Part shown: one piece after another, positions 29,305-37,898 of the stretch | How the letters are laid out: each line of letters starts with the position of its first letter | Position numbering within the stretch: position 1 is the first letter of the stretch | NCBI GenBank assembly: GCA_000824805.1 | Contig: CCNA01000025.1 | Span: 1-64,000, forward strand | Origin: Mesorhizobium sp. SOD10 | GTDB lineage: Bacteria; Pseudomonadota; Alphaproteobacteria; Rhizobiales; Rhizobiaceae | DNA: 64,000 bases | Direction: 5' to 3' | The notes under the pieces: model-generated | The model's database searches: none | Told to the model about the DNA's origin: nothing | Seen by the model: the letters and a program-made list of their open reading frames with translations, nothing else | Made by a program: the position numbers and the translations under genes

Positions 29305-30174
29305 ATGGCGCACGCTCTAGGCGCAGAAGCGAAGGAAGGTCTTGAACGTTCGTGCGCGGATGCGGCCAATGGCGATCGCATCGTTTCGGCACCCGGCGGG
29401 CTCGGCCTCGAACGCATCGAGGCGCGCTTCCACGGCAATGCCTTCGAGCTGCACCGGCACGACACCTACGCCATCGGCGTGACGCTCAACGGCGTGCAGC
29501 GCTTCCATTATCGCGGCGCGCTGCAACATAGCCTGCCCGGCCAGGTGATCGTGCTGCACCCGGACGAGTTGCACGATGGCGGCGCCGGCACGGAAGACGG
29601 GCTGCGCTACAGGATCCTCTATCTGGAGCCGTCCCTGCTGCTCGACTGCCTCGGCGGCGAGCCGCTGCCTTTCGTGCGTGACGCCGTTGTCGACGATCCG
29701 GCGCTACGGGACACGCTGCTCTCGGCGCTGGCGCCGCTGGACGAAGAGCTCGGCGACCTGTTCGTGGCGGATTTCGTCGCGCAGCTGGCGCAACATCTGA
29801 GACGCCATGCCGGACAGCCGGCAAAGTCAACGCCCAAGGCCGCCTGGCGTGCGGCGGCGCTTGCCCGCGACTATCTTGAGGAAAATGCAGAGCGGCCGGT
29901 GCGCTCCGATGAGCTAGAGGCCGTTACGGGGCTCGACCGCTACGCGCTGTCGCGCCATTTTCGCGCTACCTATTCGACCAGCCCGCATCGTTTCCTGTTG
30001 ATGCGCCGGCTGCAAAAGGCGCGGCGCATGATCGCCGAGGGCGAGTCGCTGGCGGAGATTGCCGCCGGCGCGGGCTTCAGCGACCAGAGCCATTTCAACC
30101 GGCATTTCAAGAAGGCGTTCGGCATGACGCCCGGTCGCTGGGCGACGCTGGTGCGGGTAAGCGCGACGCGTTAG
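29305..30174 (+). CDS. AraC family transcriptional regulator
   Basis: A 289-residue regulator with an N-terminal cupin-like sensor (FELHRHDTYAIGVTLNGVQRFHYRG) and a C-terminal pair of helix-turn-helices (about 190-285). The AraC signature is AEIAAGAGFSDQSHFNRHFKKAFGMTPG in shortened form: GFSDQSHFNRHF. The start is ambiguous between GTG 29302 and ATG 29305. Its last codons and its TAG stop lie inside the first unit of the palindrome cluster that follows. It probably controls the divergent DUF2000/EamA pair. Confidence 0.88.
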   Translation: MAHALGAEAKEGLERSCADAANGDRIVSAPGGLGLERIEARFHGNAFELHRHDTYAIGVTLNGVQRFHYRGALQHSLPGQVIVLHPDELHDGGAGTEDGLRYRILYLEPSLLLDCLGGEPLPFVRDAVVDDPALRDTLLSALAPLDEELGDLFVADFVAQLAQHLRRHAGQPAKSTPKAAWRAAALARDYLEENAERPVRSDELEAVTGLDRYALSRHFRATYSTSPHRFLLMRRLQKARRMIAEGESLAEIAAGAGFSDQSHFNRHFKKAFGMTPGRWATLVRVSATR

Positions 30175-30502
30175 CGTCGTCGCTCACCGCGGGACGCCCG
30201 ATGATAGCGCTCAGGCGCAACGCGTTAGCGTCGTCGCAAGCGCGATGCGCAGCATCGTCGCTAGCCGCGGGACGTCCGGTGATGGCGTTCAGGCGCGACG
30301 CGCAGCGTCGTCGCCCTTCTACTAAGCCGATGATGCTTGGGTGTTGCGTGAAGCGACGACGTAGCACGTCGCCGTTACAATGCTAACGCCGTGCGTGAAG
30401 CGACGATGCTGCGCATCGCGCTCGCGTCGCTCGAGACGACGCTTACGCGTCGCTCGTTAACGGGAACGTGGTGCGCTTGAGCGACGACGCTTCGCGTCAC
30501 GC
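30163..30502. repeat. Cluster of eight covarying mini-palindromes, four per orientation
   Basis: Between convergent araC-type and marR-type genes lie eight roughly 20-bp units with a 5-bp stem and 3-4 nt loop. They start at 30163, 30217, 30242 and 30295 (consensus GCGAYGCGYWRCRTCGTCGC) and, in reverse orientation, at 30353, 30400, 30433 and 30481. Stems change on both sides together: GACGC/GCGTC, GATGC/GCATC and GACGT/ACGTC. Spacers after units 1 and 3 are also duplicated (CCGCGGGACGCCCGATGATA and CCGCGGGACGTCCGGTGATG). The first unit contains the araC-type stop codon, and the last overlaps the marR-type stop. Confidence 0.85.
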
Positions 30503-30970
30503 TTCATCCAACTCCGCGTCGTCGTCGATCAGCACCAGATCTTCGTTCGACAGATTCGCCTCGATGCGGGCGAGCAGCTTGAACAGCGCCTTCTGGTCCT
30601 TCTTGTCGAGGCCCCTCAGCGCCTGCTTCTCGGTCTTCTTGACCGACTTCTCGATGGCGCGGATGGTTTCGCGGCCGGATTCGGTGAGAAAGATATGGGC
30701 CTGGCGGGCATCGGCATTGGAGGCGCGCTTCTCGAGGAAACCCTGCGCCTGCAACCGGTTGATGGTCTTGGTGATGGTCGGCGGGCGCACGCCGAGCTTG
30801 CCGGCGAGATTGCCGGGGGTCTGGCCGTCCTCGCGGTCGAGCGCCAGCATGATCTGGTCCTGGCCGGCATAGAAACCATGCGCCAGAAGCCGCGCCGCGA
30901 GCGCCGTGCGCGCCAGCCTCGCCGCCGAATGCAGCCGGCTCATTGTCGCTGTCTTGTCCGCCTTGGCCAT
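30497..30970 (-). CDS. MarR family transcriptional regulator
   Basis: A 157-residue winged-helix regulator. The recognition region TPGNLAGKLGVRPPTITKTINRLQAQGFLEKR and the wing with SNADARQAHIFLTESG match MarR proteins. A Lys-rich dimer helix and an acidic tail (EDLVLIDDDAELDEA) follow. It stands alone; the target and ligand are unknown. It is convergent with the AraC-type gene across the palindrome cluster. Confidence 0.88.
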   Translation of the reverse strand: MAKADKTATMSRLHSAARLARTALAARLLAHGFYAGQDQIMLALDREDGQTPGNLAGKLGVRPPTITKTINRLQAQGFLEKRASNADARQAHIFLTESGRETIRAIEKSVKKTEKQALRGLDKKDQKALFKLLARIEANLSNEDLVLIDDDAELDEA

Positions 30971-31356
30971 GGTCGTTCCCTCTTCGGCCGAACCGGCGCG
31001 GCCAGCATAGAGGCTGGCCGACGGCTGGCAAATGACGATCTCTCAGAATCCGGCTTGCGGAACGCTTTGCCGGCAAGCATTGCGGTGCCCGCGCAGGTGA
31101 TGCCAGATGTTTATTTCAGTTAGATGACAAACGACTTTTGAACCGGCGAGATTCACAATGGCCTGGCGCGGGCTGCCGCAAGAGGCCCGCCAAGATCCGC
31201 CCTCCGCCGCCCTCGACACCATCCTTCCGCTCCGGTCGTACTGCCGAGGCGGGCGGATGGCTGGCCCATCGGTTTGGCGCGTGCAAAAGCGCGGCACCCA
31301 TCCTATATGAGGCCGACAATCCAAGATTTTCGTGGCCAAGATTTTCGAGGCAAACC
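30971..31356. other. Gene-free stretch between marR and the COG0523 GTPase
   Basis: About 386 bp holding the divergent promoters of the two genes. An AT-rich patch (31108-31135) may contain the promoter of the GTPase gene. I looked for a Zur-type palindrome and a cobalamin riboswitch and saw neither. Confidence 0.4.
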
Positions 31357-32415
31357 ATGAGCGATGCACAGACGCAAATTCCCGTAACCGTTCTCACCGG
31401 TTATCTCGGCGCGGGCAAGACGACGCTGCTCAATCGCATCCTGTCGGAGAACCACGGCAAGCGCTATGCCGTCATCGTCAACGAGTTCGGCGAGATCGGT
31501 ATCGACAACGACCTGATCGTCGAATCCGACGAGGAAATCTACGAGATGAACAATGGCTGCGTGTGCTGCACGGTGCGCGGCGACCTGATCCGTGTTGTCG
31601 AAGGCCTGATGCGGCGGCCCGGCCGCTTCGACGCCATCGTCGTCGAGACCACGGGTCTCGCCGACCCGGTGCCGGTTGCGCAGACCTTCTTCATGGATGA
31701 CGATGTGCGCACCAAGACCAAGCTCGACGCGGTGGTCGCGCTGGTCGATGCCAAGCACCTGCCGCTGCGCCTGAAGGATTCCAAGGAAGCCGAGGACCAG
31801 ATCGCCTTCGCCGACGTGGTGGTGCTGAACAAGACCGACCTCGTCACGCCTGAAGAGCTGGAAAAGGTCGAAGCGACGATCCGCGCCATCAACCCGGCGG
31901 CAAAAATCCACCGCACGCAGCGTTCCGGCGTGGCGCTCAACGAGGTGCTCGACCGCGGGGCCTTCGACCTGTCGCGCGCGCTGGAAAACGATCCGCACTT
32001 CCTCGACGCGCATGACCACGATCACGACCATGAATGCGGCCCGGATTGCGACCACGACCACCACCATCATGACGGCCACGATCATCATCATCACCACCAT
32101 GCTTCCGACATCCATGACGTGACGGTGAAGTCGGTATCGCTGCGCGGCGGCGAGATGGACCCCAAGAAATTCTTCCCCTGGATCGAGAAGGTGACCCAGA
32201 TGGAAGGGCCGAACATCCTGCGGCTGAAGGGTATCATCGCGCTCAAGGGCGACGAGGACCGCTACGTGCTGCAGGGCGTGCACATGATCCTCGAGGGCGA
32301 CCACCAGCGCCCCTGGAAGGACGGCGAGAAGCACGAGAGCCGGCTGGTCTTCATAGGGCGCGATCTCGATGCGGATCGGCTCAGGAAGAGTTTCGAGGCC
32401 TGCCAGGCGGCTTGA
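31357..32415 (+). CDS. COG0523 (CobW/P47K) family metal GTPase with His-rich loop
   Basis: A 352-residue G3E-family GTPase thought to deliver a metal, often zinc, to client proteins. Visible: P-loop GYLGAGKT (15-22), metal site CVCC (68-71), ETTGLADP, NKTD (158-161), and a CobW C-terminal domain. Between the domains (about 219-253) is a stretch with some 20 histidines and two cysteines, a likely metal reservoir or sensor. The ATG at 31357 has GAGG upstream; the frame continues up without meaning. The WD40 gene follows in the same direction. COG0523 proteins are often zinc-starvation genes, but no Zur box is seen. Confidence 0.92.
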   Translation: MSDAQTQIPVTVLTGYLGAGKTTLLNRILSENHGKRYAVIVNEFGEIGIDNDLIVESDEEIYEMNNGCVCCTVRGDLIRVVEGLMRRPGRFDAIVVETTGLADPVPVAQTFFMDDDVRTKTKLDAVVALVDAKHLPLRLKDSKEAEDQIAFADVVVLNKTDLVTPEELEKVEATIRAINPAAKIHRTQRSGVALNEVLDRGAFDLSRALENDPHFLDAHDHDHDHECGPDCDHDHHHHDGHDHHHHHHASDIHDVTVKSVSLRGGEMDPKKFFPWIEKVTQMEGPNILRLKGIIALKGDEDRYVLQGVHMILEGDHQRPWKDGEKHESRLVFIGRDLDADRLRKSFEACQAA

Positions 32416-32450
32416 TTTCCGGACTTTCAAGCGCTAGCGCTGCGCCTTCT

Positions 32451-32600
32451 TCCCCTTCTCCCCTTGTGGGAGAAGGTGGCCTCGCGAAGCGAGGTCGGAT
32501 GAGGGGTGCTCCAGCCTGGCGAGGACGACGATCCGTCCAACTCCCCTCATCCGTCTTGGCGCGGCGCGCCAATCCACCTTCTCCCACAAGGGGAAGGGGG
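32451..32600. repeat. Inverted pair of CCTTCTCCC elements
   Basis: Left arm 32451-32504 (CCCCTTGTGGGAGAAGGTGG ... GGATGAGGGG) and right arm 32542-32600 are near-perfect reverse complements around a 37-bp spacer. Only the inner hairpins differ: CTCGCGAAGCGAG on the left and a TTGGCGCG/CGCGCCAA stem on the right. It separates the GTPase and WD40 genes. Confidence 0.75.
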
Positions 32601-32642
32601 AGCCACCTAGCCGCGCTGGCTGATCTCGAACGGACCGTTTGC

Positions 32643-33617
32643 ATGCCCACAGTTGCCCCGCTTGATCTCGAAGGCCATTGCGTCGCCGCCGTCTTCCTGA
32701 ATGACGTGCCGCATTTCGCACTCGCCGACGGCGCGATCCACCGCTTGGACAATGGGCAGAAGACGGTTCAGGCCAATGACGGCCTGCTTGCCGCCTTCCA
32801 TGACGCGGCCAACGACCGGCTGATCACAGGCGGCGAGGACGGAAAAGTGTTTGCCGTGAAGGCCGGCGGCGAGGTGAGCGAACTGGCCAGCGCCGGCAAA
32901 AAGTGGGTCACCAGCGTCGCTGCCGGACCCCAGGGCGCGATTGCCTACGCCTCCGGCAAGACCGCTTTCGTGCGTTTCGCCGACGGCAAGATCAAGGAAT
33001 TCACCCATCCGCGCTCGGTGGAGGGGCTGGCCTTCTCGCCCAAGGGCATGCGTTTTGGCGTCGCCCGCTACAATGGCGCAACGCTGCATTTCCCGGCGGC
33101 CGAGGGCAAGCCTGTCGAACTCGAATGGGCCGGCGCCCATACCGGCATCACGTTTTCGCCGGACGGCGCTTTTCTCATCACCACCATGCAGGAGAATGCG
33201 CTGCATGGCTGGAAGCTCGCCGACGGCAAGCACATGCGTATGTCGGGCTATCCCGGCAAGGTAAAAAGCCTGTCCTGGAGCGTGAAGGGCAAATGGCTGG
33301 CGAGCTCGGGCGCGCCGGCGGCGATCGTCTGGCCCTTCACCAGCAAGGACGGACCGATGGGCAAGGCGCCGCTCGAGCTCGGCACGCGCGGCAACACGAT
33401 GGTGACCTGTGTCGCCTGCCATCCGAGCCAGGATGTCACCGCCATCGGCTATGAGGACGGCATGGTGATCGCGGCGCGCTTCGCCGACGCCAAGGAAGTG
33501 CTGCTGCGCCGTCCCGGCAAGGGCGCCATCACCTCGATGATGTGGGACAAGGAAGAACGCCGCATCGTGTTCGGAAGTTCGGCCGGCGATTGCGGCGTGA
33601 TCGACATCACTGCGTAG
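32643..33617 (+). CDS. WD40 repeat protein
   Basis: A 324-residue protein made of about six or seven beta-propeller blades; the repeats are spaced by some 40 residues with phrases such as VEGLAFSPKGMRFGVARYNG and HTGITFSPDGAFLITT. No signal peptide is seen, so it is probably cytoplasmic. The start at 32643 is where the propeller begins; the upstream open frame is repeat sequence. Genes of this kind are found beside COG0523 GTPases in related bacteria, suggesting a scaffold role in metal handling, but the function is unknown. Confidence 0.85.
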   Translation: MPTVAPLDLEGHCVAAVFLNDVPHFALADGAIHRLDNGQKTVQANDGLLAAFHDAANDRLITGGEDGKVFAVKAGGEVSELASAGKKWVTSVAAGPQGAIAYASGKTAFVRFADGKIKEFTHPRSVEGLAFSPKGMRFGVARYNGATLHFPAAEGKPVELEWAGAHTGITFSPDGAFLITTMQENALHGWKLADGKHMRMSGYPGKVKSLSWSVKGKWLASSGAPAAIVWPFTSKDGPMGKAPLELGTRGNTMVTCVACHPSQDVTAIGYEDGMVIAARFADAKEVLLRRPGKGAITSMMWDKEERRIVFGSSAGDCGVIDITA

Positions 33618-33618
33618 G

Positions 33619-33688
<70 letters not shown>

Positions 33689-33769
33689 ATCCAACGTCCG
33701 CCCCCACCACGGCCAATTGCAGTTTTGCCAAGCCATGGGCAGAGTGCCGCGCGAAACACAGGGGTTTTC

Positions 33770-35152
33770 ATGCAGGCATCGGACAGTTCCAAGAATTCCA
33801 TCGGCGGCATCGACATCGCCCGCATCGCCGAGCTGCGCGAGACGGAGGCGGCCGCCTTCCGCAATGCGCGGCCGAAATCCGAGGCGAAGCTGGGCAACGG
33901 CATTGCCGGCTTCCTCGGCGGCGTGCCGATGCACTGGATGACCGACTGGCCGACGCCGTTCCCGATCCTGGTTGACGGCGCCAAGGGCGCCACCATCACC
34001 GATATCGACGGCAACAGGCTCGACGATTTCTGCCTTGGCGACACCGGTTCGATGCTCGGCCATTCGCCGCCGGCGGTCGCCCGCGCGATCCGCAGGCAGG
34101 CAGCCCGCGGTCTGACCTATATGCTGCCGAGCGAGGATGCGCTGGCAATCGGCACCCTCCTGCAGCAGCGTTTCGGCCTGCCCTATTGGCAGATCGCCAC
34201 CACCGCCACCGACGCCAACCGCTTCGCGCTGCGCGTCGCCCGCGCCGTGACGGGACGCGAGAAGATCCTGGTCTTCAATGGTTGCTATCACGGCTCGGTC
34301 GACGAGACGATGGTGCGGCTGATCGACGGCAAGCCGGTGAACCGGCCTGGATTGGCTGGCGAATTCCGCGATCTCACGCGGGCGACCAGGATCGTCGAGT
34401 TCAACGACATCCCAGCTTTGGAGGCAGCGCTTGCGGACCGCGACGCCGCCTGCGTCATCACCGAGCCGGTGCTGACCAATTCCTGTATGGTGCTGCCGGA
34501 ACCCGGCTTTCACGAAGCGCTGCGGCGCCTGACACGCGCCTCCGGCACGCTGCTGCTGATCGACGAGACGCACACGATTTCGACTGGCCCCGGCGGTTAT
34601 ACGAAGAAGCACGGGCTGGAGCCGGACCTCTTCGTGCTCGGCAAGCCGGTGGCGGGCGGCGTTCCGGCGAGCATCTGGGGCATGAGCGAGGAGGTGGCCA
34701 CTCGCTACGGCGCCTACAACCGGGCGAAGGAGGCCGGCTATTCCGGCATGGGCACGACGCTCTCGGCCAATCCGCTGCAATTCGCGGCGATGCGGGCGAC
34801 ATTGGAAGAGGTGATGACCGAGGAGGCTTACGCCCATATGGACCGGCTGGCGCGCCGGCTCGATGCGGGGCTCTCCGCCGTTATCCAGCGAAACGATCTG
34901 CCCTGGCATGTGGCGCGGGTCGGCGCGCGCGTCGAGTTCATCTGCGCGCCCGGGCCGCTCAGGAATGGCGGCGAGGCGGAAAAAGCGCATGCGCCGGAGC
35001 TGGAAGCCGCCATCCATGTGGCACTCGTCAATCGCGGCGTGCTGATCGCGCCGTTCCACAACATGATGCTGATCTCGCCGGCAACGACTTCGGCGCAAGT
35101 GAGCCGGCTGATCGCCGCCTTCGCCGCGGTTGCGGGCAAGCTTGCGGCGTGA
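33770..35152 (+). CDS. Class III aminotransferase (glutamate-1-semialdehyde mutase type)
   Basis: A 460-residue PLP enzyme. The PLP lysine is in FVLGKPVAGG, the cofactor-binding Asp in LIDETHT, and the GCYHGSVDET loop contacts the phosphate. It resembles glutamate-1-semialdehyde aminomutase but is longer and is not the heme-pathway enzyme. The start ATG at 33770 follows the repeat block; the frame is open 15 codons more. The glutamine-synthetase-like gene starts 11 bp after its stop, so the two form an operon, perhaps for amine or diamine use. Confidence 0.88.
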   Translation: MQASDSSKNSIGGIDIARIAELRETEAAAFRNARPKSEAKLGNGIAGFLGGVPMHWMTDWPTPFPILVDGAKGATITDIDGNRLDDFCLGDTGSMLGHSPPAVARAIRRQAARGLTYMLPSEDALAIGTLLQQRFGLPYWQIATTATDANRFALRVARAVTGREKILVFNGCYHGSVDETMVRLIDGKPVNRPGLAGEFRDLTRATRIVEFNDIPALEAALADRDAACVITEPVLTNSCMVLPEPGFHEALRRLTRASGTLLLIDETHTISTGPGGYTKKHGLEPDLFVLGKPVAGGVPASIWGMSEEVATRYGAYNRAKEAGYSGMGTTLSANPLQFAAMRATLEEVMTEEAYAHMDRLARRLDAGLSAVIQRNDLPWHVARVGARVEFICAPGPLRNGGEAEKAHAPELEAAIHVALVNRGVLIAPFHNMMLISPATTSAQVSRLIAAFAAVAGKLAA

Positions 35153-35163
35153 GACAAGCAAAC

Positions 35164-36570
35164 ATGGACAATCCGAACGCCGTGACAACTTCGCCTTCCG
35201 GCTCGACGCCCGCCGAGGCAAAAGCCTTTCTCGACGCGCATCCCGAGATCGAGGCCTTCGACATCGTGCTCACCGACGCCAACGGCATCGGCCGCGGCAA
35301 GATCGTGCGCCGGCATGAGCTGATGGGCATTTTCGAGAACGGCCGGCACCTGCCGATCTCGATCCTCGGCCTCGACATTACCGGCGAGGATGTGCACGAG
35401 ACCGGACTGGTGTGGGACACCGGCGACGGCGATCTGCGCGCATGGCCGATCCCTGGCACGCTGGTGCCGCTCTTCGGCACCAGCCCGCCGCGCGGCCAGG
35501 TGCTGATGTCGATGTACCACCTCGATGGCCAGCCGATGACCTCCGACCCGCGGCTGGTGCTGGCAAGGCAGGTGGAGTTGCTGGCGGCACGCGGCCTGCA
35601 TCCGGCCGGCGCCTTCGAACTTGAGTTTTTCCTCCTGTCCAATGAGCGCGACGCGGACGGCAAGGTACAGCCCGCCCGCGCGGTGCTCGACGGCCGTCGT
35701 TCGGCGAAGACCGAAGTCTATTCGGTCGACCATCTGCATGGTATGGAGCCGCTGTTTTCGGACATCTACGCCGCCGCCAAGGCGCAAGGCATTCCGGCAG
35801 AAACCATCATTTCCGAATACGCGCCCGGCCAGTACGAGCTGACGCTCAACTACCGCAAGGACGTGATGCGAGCGGCGGACGACCTCGTGATGCTGAAGCG
35901 GCTGGTCAGGGCGCAAGCGCGCCGGCACGGCGTCACCGCCTGTTTCATGGCCAAGCCCATCGAGGCCTATGCGGGTTCGGGCATGCATTTCCACGTCTCG
36001 CTGCAGGACGACGCCGGCCGCAACGTCTTCACCGAGACCGCCGGCGAGAAATGGTCGCCGAAGCTGCTCAACGCGCTTGGCGGCCTGATCCACACCATGG
36101 CGGAATCGATGCTGGTGTTTGCGCCGCACGCCAATTCATGGCGCCGCTTCGTCTCGCAATCCTACGCGCCGGTGGCGCCGACATGGGGCGTCAACAACCG
36201 CTCGGTGGCGCTGCGCGTGCCGGCGGGCGATGCCAGGAACCGCCGCATCGAGCATCGGCCGTCAGGCGTCGACGCCAACCCCTATCTGGTGGCGGCGACG
36301 GTGCTGGCCGGCATCGTCAAAGGCCTGGATGAAGGTCTGGACCCCGGCCCCGAGACGACCGGAAACGGCTACGAGCAGGCGACGGAAAAATCGGCGATGC
36401 CCGCCGACTGGCGCGCCGCGATCGAGGCGGCCAGGAGCTCCGATTTCCTGAAGTCGGCGCTCGGCCCCGATTTGCACCGCACCTTCGTGGCGATCAAGCA
36501 GGCCGAATATCTGCGTGTCGCCCGCACCGTCAGCGAGCTGGATTACCATCTTTATCTGCATGAGGTGTGA
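35164..36570 (+). CDS. Glutamine synthetase family protein (GlnA-like / gamma-glutamylamine synthetase)
   Basis: A 468-residue member of the glutamine synthetase superfamily. The catalytic-domain motifs GSGMHFHVSL, NNRSVALRVP and RIEHRPSGVDANPYL are present, while the N-terminal domain and the missing adenylylation loop differ from GlnA I. Such paralogues glutamylate amines (PuuA type) in polyamine or ethanolamine catabolism. Operon partnership with a class III aminotransferase supports amine degradation: glutamylation first, transamination next. The substrate is not determinable from sequence. Confidence 0.88.
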   Translation: MDNPNAVTTSPSGSTPAEAKAFLDAHPEIEAFDIVLTDANGIGRGKIVRRHELMGIFENGRHLPISILGLDITGEDVHETGLVWDTGDGDLRAWPIPGTLVPLFGTSPPRGQVLMSMYHLDGQPMTSDPRLVLARQVELLAARGLHPAGAFELEFFLLSNERDADGKVQPARAVLDGRRSAKTEVYSVDHLHGMEPLFSDIYAAAKAQGIPAETIISEYAPGQYELTLNYRKDVMRAADDLVMLKRLVRAQARRHGVTACFMAKPIEAYAGSGMHFHVSLQDDAGRNVFTETAGEKWSPKLLNALGGLIHTMAESMLVFAPHANSWRRFVSQSYAPVAPTWGVNNRSVALRVPAGDARNRRIEHRPSGVDANPYLVAATVLAGIVKGLDEGLDPGPETTGNGYEQATEKSAMPADWRAAIEAARSSDFLKSALGPDLHRTFVAIKQAEYLRVARTVSELDYHLYLHEV

Positions 36571-36643
36571 GCGCTGGCCGATAGGCGGGCGGCGATCACG
36601 TTCTGCTGACAGCAATCAAAAGTTATAGCCAATTGCATTTCTG

Positions 36644-36658
36644 GAACATATCATGAAC
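36644..36658 (+). promoter_or_regulatory. LexA (SOS) box of the alphaproteobacterial type
   Basis: GAAC-ATATCAT-GAAC is a perfect GAAC-N7-GAAC direct repeat, the known LexA site of Rhizobiales (GTTC-N7-GTTC on the other strand). It ends two bases before the start codon of the radical SAM gene. TATCAT inside it (36649-36654) matches the -10 consensus at five of six positions, so LexA would cover the promoter. Confidence 0.75.
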
Positions 36659-36660
36659 AG

Positions 36661-37896
36661 ATGGCTGTGCTTTCCGTCCGCGAGAAATTGGCGATACTGT
36701 CCGACGCCGCCAAATACGACGCTTCCTGCGCGTCGTCCGGCTCGGCGAAGCGCGACTCGCTGAGATCGGGCGGCATCGGTTCGACCGAGGGTTCCGGCAT
36801 CTGCCATTCCTATGCGCCGGACGGCCGCTGTATCTCGCTCTTGAAAATCCTGCTGACCAATTTCTGCATCTATGACTGCAGCTATTGCATCAACCGCTCG
36901 TCCTCGAATGTGCGGCGCGCCCGCTTCAGCGTCGAGGAGGTGGTGAAGCTCACAATGGATTTCTATCGCCGCAACTATATCGAGGGGCTGTTCCTGTCGT
37001 CAGGCGTCATTCGCTCGCCGGACGAGACGATGGGCGAGATGGTCGAAGTGGCGCGCAGGCTCAGGATCGAGGAAAAGTTCGGCGGCTATATTCATCTGAA
37101 AACAATTCCGGAGGCGTCGGCCGAGCTGATCGAGAAAGCCGGCCTCTATGCCGACCGATTGTCGATCAATGTCGAATTGCCGACCGACGAGGGCGTGAAG
37201 AAACTGGCGCCGGAAAAGAAGCCGGAAGCGATCCGGCTTTCGATGGCGGAGCTGCGCCGCAAGATCGAGGAGAAGGCCGAGCCCACTTTGCAGAGCCGCA
37301 GGCGCGAGCACTTCGCGCCGGGCGGCCAGTCGACGCAGATGATCGTCGGCGCCGACAAGACGTCCGATGACGGCATCCTGCGTGCCAGCGCCCGGCTTTA
37401 CGGCAGCTATCACCTCAGACGCGTCTATTACTCCGCCTTCAGCCCGATCCCGGATTCGTCGTCGTCCCTGCCATTGCAGAAACCGCCGCTGATACGCGAG
37501 CACCGGCTCTATCAGGCCGACTGGCTGATGCGCTTCTACGGCTTCTCGCAACCGGAGATCCTCGCCGGCAGCAATGACGGCATGCTCGACCTTGCCATCG
37601 ACCCCAAGCTCGCCTGGGCGCTGCGCAACCGGGGCCGCTTTCCGGTCGACGTCAACCGCGCCGAGCGAGAAGCGCTGCTGCGCGTTCCCGGCCTCGGCAC
37701 TAAGGTCATCGACCGGATCATCGAGACACGCCGCCACCGCCGGCTGCGGCTCGAGGATGTCGGCCGGCTCTGTCATTCGGTCGCCAAGGTGCGGCCTTTC
37801 ATCGTCGCGGAAGGCTGGTCGCCGGGCGCGTTGACCGACAAGGCCGGTTTGCGCCAGGAGATCACCCGTTCCTGCGAGCAGCTATCGCTGTTCTGA
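36661..37896 (+). CDS. Putative DNA modification/repair radical SAM protein (TIGR03916 type)
   Basis: A 411-residue radical SAM enzyme. The 4Fe-4S ligands are C69-IYD-C73-SY-C76. The beginning EKLAILSDAAKYDASCASSG is the family hallmark, and a helix-hairpin-helix element for DNA contact lies near 330-345 (LLRVPGLGTKVIDRI). The family is always discussed with TIGR03915/UdgX partners, and that partner follows here after two bases. The reaction is unknown. No Shine-Dalgarno precedes the ATG; with the -10 in the LexA box the transcript may start at the ATG itself. SOS control is inferred from the box. Confidence 0.9.
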   Translation: MAVLSVREKLAILSDAAKYDASCASSGSAKRDSLRSGGIGSTEGSGICHSYAPDGRCISLLKILLTNFCIYDCSYCINRSSSNVRRARFSVEEVVKLTMDFYRRNYIEGLFLSSGVIRSPDETMGEMVEVARRLRIEEKFGGYIHLKTIPEASAELIEKAGLYADRLSINVELPTDEGVKKLAPEKKPEAIRLSMAELRRKIEEKAEPTLQSRRREHFAPGGQSTQMIVGADKTSDDGILRASARLYGSYHLRRVYYSAFSPIPDSSSSLPLQKPPLIREHRLYQADWLMRFYGFSQPEILAGSNDGMLDLAIDPKLAWALRNRGRFPVDVNRAEREALLRVPGLGTKVIDRIIETRRHRRLRLEDVGRLCHSVAKVRPFIVAEGWSPGALTDKAGLRQEITRSCEQLSLF

Positions 37897-37898
37897 CC

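Noticed and set aside
30163..30502. Possible CRISPR array
   Set aside because: Units are palindromes of varied sequence and both orientations, spacers are irregular (3-50 bp), and no cas genes are near.
30971..31356. Cobalamin riboswitch or Zur box before the COG0523 gene
   Set aside because: Neither the B12-box type sequence nor a Zur-like AT-rich palindrome was found.
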